Shown: one piece after another, positions 6,285 through 7,769 of the stretch
How positions within the stretch are numbered: position 1 is the first letter of the stretch
Layout: the number at the start of each line of letters is the position of its first letter
NCBI GenBank assembly: GCA_030038035.1
Contig: JASHPP010000188.1
Coordinates: 1-7,769 of the forward strand
Length of the DNA stretch: 7,769 nt
Origin: Trebonia sp.
GTDB lineage: Bacteria > Actinomycetota > Actinomycetes > Streptosporangiales > Streptosporangiaceae
Direction: 5' to 3'
Position numbers and translations under genes: made by a program
The notes under the pieces: generated by a model
Databases searched by the model: none
Told to the model about the DNA's origin: nothing
Seen by the model: the letters and a program-made list of their open reading frames with translations, nothing else

Positions 6285-6665
6285 ATGGTGCTCATAGACC
6301 GCCACCCCGCAGGGGGATACCTGGAGCTGACTTCCGAGGGTAACTTCGTGGTTCTGCGCTGCCTCTGGCCTTTTGACCTGGAGGATGATGAATGGATCAG
6401 CATCAGAAACCGTTACCACCTCTCGAGCTACCTGCGGGCAGTTGACAGCGCGATAACAAAAGGTGCCGGCAAGGCCCAGGGCGTCGATGGCGGCTTCTTG
6501 GAGATCGTTTGCCTGAACGACGGGCTGGCAATCGAGTTCTCCCGTCCGCAAGCCGGGTGGTCAGCGAGTTCTTTGCAGCTTCATGTCAGGCGGCCCGTTG
6601 GTGAGCTCGTGCTGCAGGGCGCGGACGCTCCTGCACGGTTCGCGGATCGCACGGGATGGCCGTGA
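6285..6665 (+). CDS. Small hypothetical protein (126 aa), orphan
   Basis: I do not recognise this protein. It is 126 residues, soluble, with no membrane span or signal peptide. The first half (GGYLELTSEGNFVVLRCLWPFDLEDDEWISIRNRYHLSSYL) looks like beta strands followed by a helix; the second half (GGFLEIVCLNDGLAIEF, SASSLQLHV, GELVLQG) reads as further strands. This is a compact alpha/beta layout like many small accessory or immunity-type proteins of actinomycetes, but that comparison is only an impression. GGAGG (6277-6281) precedes the gene. ATG 6285 gives a short 3-base spacing, and the next codon, GTG 6288, has a more usual 6-base spacing and may be the true start. A promoter-like pair lies at 6177-6205. 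The gene stands alone, converging with the small membrane protein gene with 33 bases between stops. Confidence 0.7.
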   Translation: MVLIDRHPAGGYLELTSEGNFVVLRCLWPFDLEDDEWISIRNRYHLSSYLRAVDSAITKGAGKAQGVDGGFLEIVCLNDGLAIEFSRPQAGWSASSLQLHVRRPVGELVLQGADAPARFADRTGWP

Positions 6666-6677
6666 GCCTTCCTCAAG

Positions 6678-6692
6678 CGGCCAGGCCGGCCG
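6678..6692. terminator. Candidate hairpin between convergent stop codons
   Basis: CGGCC (6678-6682) and GGCCG (6688-6692) form a 5-bp GC stem with a 5-base loop in the 33-base gap between two convergent genes, followed on the + strand by ATTTG. Position supports a shared terminator, but the stem is short and there is no long T tract. Confidence 0.3.
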
Positions 6693-6698
6693 ATTTGC

Positions 6699-6908
6699 TC
6701 AATCGTCTGTGCCGCCCGCGATCCCGGCCAGTACCTTGATCCAGTCTATTACGAGACCCAGGAATTCCTTAACTGTCTCCCTTCGCTCGGAGGGCAGGAA
6801 TGGCCAGGTGACCCACGCGGGCGCTGACAGCAGCACGATGACGGTCAGGGGGACGGCCAAGGCAGCGACGATGGCTACGCGCTGCCCACGCGATGGTGGC
6901 ACGAGCAT
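6699..6908 (-). CDS. Small single-pass membrane protein with amphipathic C-terminal helix (69 aa)
   Basis: I cannot assign a family. Residues 1-10 are short and basic (R7, R10). Residues 11-30 (VAIVAALAVPLTVIVLLSAP) form one membrane span, followed by a Trp-rich edge (AWVTWPFLP, 31-39). Residues 41-64 (ERRETVKEFLGLVIDWIKVLAGIA) can form an amphipathic helix, with E44, K47, E48, D55 and K58 on one side and V46, F49, L50, V53, W56, I57 and L60 on the other. ATG 6908 is chosen because AGGTGG (6917-6922, minus strand) lies 8 bases upstream; a GTG at 6920 would sit inside that site. The gene follows the SorC-type regulator gene by 81 bases on the same strand and may be co-transcribed. It could be a membrane accessory peptide, a small toxin-like peptide, or a helper of a nearby membrane system; none of these is shown. 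Confidence 0.65.
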   Translation of the reverse strand: MLVPPSRGQRVAIVAALAVPLTVIVLLSAPAWVTWPFLPSERRETVKEFLGLVIDWIKVLAGIAGGTDD

Positions 6909-6948
6909 TGATCTCACCACCTTTCCCCGGTCAGATCACATAAGCGTC

Positions 6949-6965
6949 CCTGGAAACTGTCCAGG
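6949..6965. repeat. Short perfect hairpin between regulator and membrane-protein genes
   Basis: CCTGGA (6949-6954) and TCCAGG (6960-6965) form a perfect 6-bp stem with a 5-base loop, 25 bases past the stop codon of the regulator gene and about 41 bases before the small gene start. It lacks a T tract. It could be a weak attenuator or processing hairpin, or an operator for the small gene. Confidence 0.3.
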
Positions 6966-6989
6966 CAGGCCGCGGCGTCATCTGTCCTT

Positions 6990-7769
6990 TCATGACAGCA
7001 GTTCGTCGGCCAGTGCATCCGCGAGCTGGCGGCTGACCACCAGGACATTCACGAGGTACAGGGCTTCCAGGACAATGTTCTTTTTCTCCGGCTCTACTGC
7101 CAGGACGACGACACCCGGACGGTTCCGCTCCATGTCCGCGGTCCTTGAGCAGCGCTTGAAGTCGTCGTGCTGGGCGCCAAGCCAGCGCGCGTTTACCTCG
7201 TCGACCTGCTTTTTCTCTTCCGCGGAAACGTCACTTCGCGCAATCCACACGCCGCCGATGTTTCCTTCCGCCAGCCCGAGCACGCTTGGGTCCTCCGCGT
7301 CCTCCGTCTCCAGATACCACGGGTCGGGACGGCCGACCCCGACGATAGGCCGCTTGCTCGTGGTCACGTCGCCTATGCCGGTCAGTATCATGGGAACCTG
7401 GCGGATGAGCGGGCGATCTGCGGAGCCCGGGCCGCCGAAGATCTGCCGGTAATTTTTCGAGTATCCGACCAGCTCGCGGGCAATGCGGTCCTGGTCATGC
7501 ACATAGACCGACTTCGGGATTCGCGCTTGTACGCCGCGCAGCGAGAGCGCGCGTGACTCGGGCCAGGCTTGGGCGAGCGTACGGGCGGCGTCACTTGGAC
7601 TCACGCCATTTGGTTCGTGATTCGTGGGCTCGCCGGCGATCGGGATGAATAGCTTCGCGGACCCCGATGTGCTCCTAGGGCGCACGTGACGCACCGTCGC
7701 GTCGATTGTCCTGCCCCAGGCGACACAGCATGTATCGGCCTGGTCTATGTAGCCGGTAACAATTTCGGC
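6990..7769 (-). CDS. SorC-type sugar-binding transcriptional regulator domain, divergent, 5' truncated by window edge
   Basis: The frame is open to the right edge, giving 259 visible residues, about the length of the SorC/DeoR-type sugar-binding domain. An in-frame GTG at 7694 is probably not the start, because the domain begins upstream of it with DTCCVAWGRTIDATV, which resembles the family's first strand and WGrT loop. Later matches are LFIPIAGEP (central strand), VPMILTGIGDV (the 'alvGIG' strand), GLAEGNIGGVWIAR (in place of 'GavGdi.g') and GVVVLAVEPEKKNIVLEALYLVNVLVVSRQLADAL (in place of 'gvAgG..Ka.ai.aAl...vnvLvTDe.tA'). Several positions usually involved in phospho-sugar binding are changed, so the effector may differ or be lost. 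The DNA-binding head would lie outside the window. The family is inferred from the strand pattern, not from a search. Codon use is visibly less G/C-ended than in the left genes. The small membrane gene follows on the same strand. Confidence 0.6.
   Translation of the reverse strand, partial: AEIVTGYIDQADTCCVAWGRTIDATVRHVRPRSTSGSAKLFIPIAGEPTNHEPNGVSPSDAARTLAQAWPESRALSLRGVQARIPKSVYVHDQDRIARELVGYSKNYRQIFGGPGSADRPLIRQVPMILTGIGDVTTSKRPIVGVGRPDPWYLETEDAEDPSVLGLAEGNIGGVWIARSDVSAEEKKQVDEVNARWLGAQHDDFKRCSRTADMERNRPGVVVLAVEPEKKNIVLEALYLVNVLVVSRQLADALADELLS

Noticed and set aside
6583..7452. 289-codon + strand open frame opposite the small membrane protein and regulator genes
   Set aside because: Ser/Arg/Thr-rich translation typical of an antisense frame; the opposite strand encodes a hydrophobic span and a SorC-type pattern with proper starts.

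Overview
The window looks like the chromosome of a high-GC actinomycete. Third codon positions are strongly G/C, GTG starts are used, ribosome binding sites are purine-rich, and the gene content is typical: a FadD15-type acyl-CoA synthetase, a polyketide-cyclase-like SRPBCC protein, an F420-dependent LLM oxidoreductase of the Rv1855c type and a SorC-type regulator. No RNA gene, CRISPR array, transposase or phage gene was seen.

Left part (1-1566): the C-terminal third of a long-chain acyl-CoA synthetase runs off the left edge on the + strand. It converges on a minus-strand SRPBCC gene, and the two stop codons sit 9 bases apart beside a GC-rich hairpin. The divergent gap 1307-1566 carries two inverted-repeat systems. 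One is a nested palindrome (1414-1449). The other is a palindrome plus inverted repeat (1490-1536) just ahead of the kinase gene.

Centre (1567-5039): a translationally coupled two-gene operon joins a PfkB-family kinase of an atypical subfamily to a GH65 glycoside phosphorylase through an ATGA overlap. The enzymes suggest an intracellular route in which an alpha-glucoside is split by phosphate to beta-glucose-1-phosphate plus an aglycone, with the kinase acting on the aglycone or on a related sugar. No transporter and no beta-phosphoglucomutase is visible. The substrate is unknown, and this operon is the best candidate here for an undescribed pathway. Its 3' end overlaps by 53 bases the 3' end of the convergent LLM oxidoreductase gene (4987-5862, minus).

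Right part (5863-7769): a 422-base intergenic region holds a second nested palindrome resembling the one at 1414-1449, an AT-rich stretch with a further inverted repeat, and a plausible sigma-70-type promoter for a small orphan gene (6285-6665, +). This gene converges on a minus-strand pair: a SorC-type regulator cut by the right edge, followed by a 69-residue single-pass membrane protein with an amphipathic tail. By eye this part is less GC-rich and uses more A/T-ending codons than the left part, which hints at accessory or transferred DNA.
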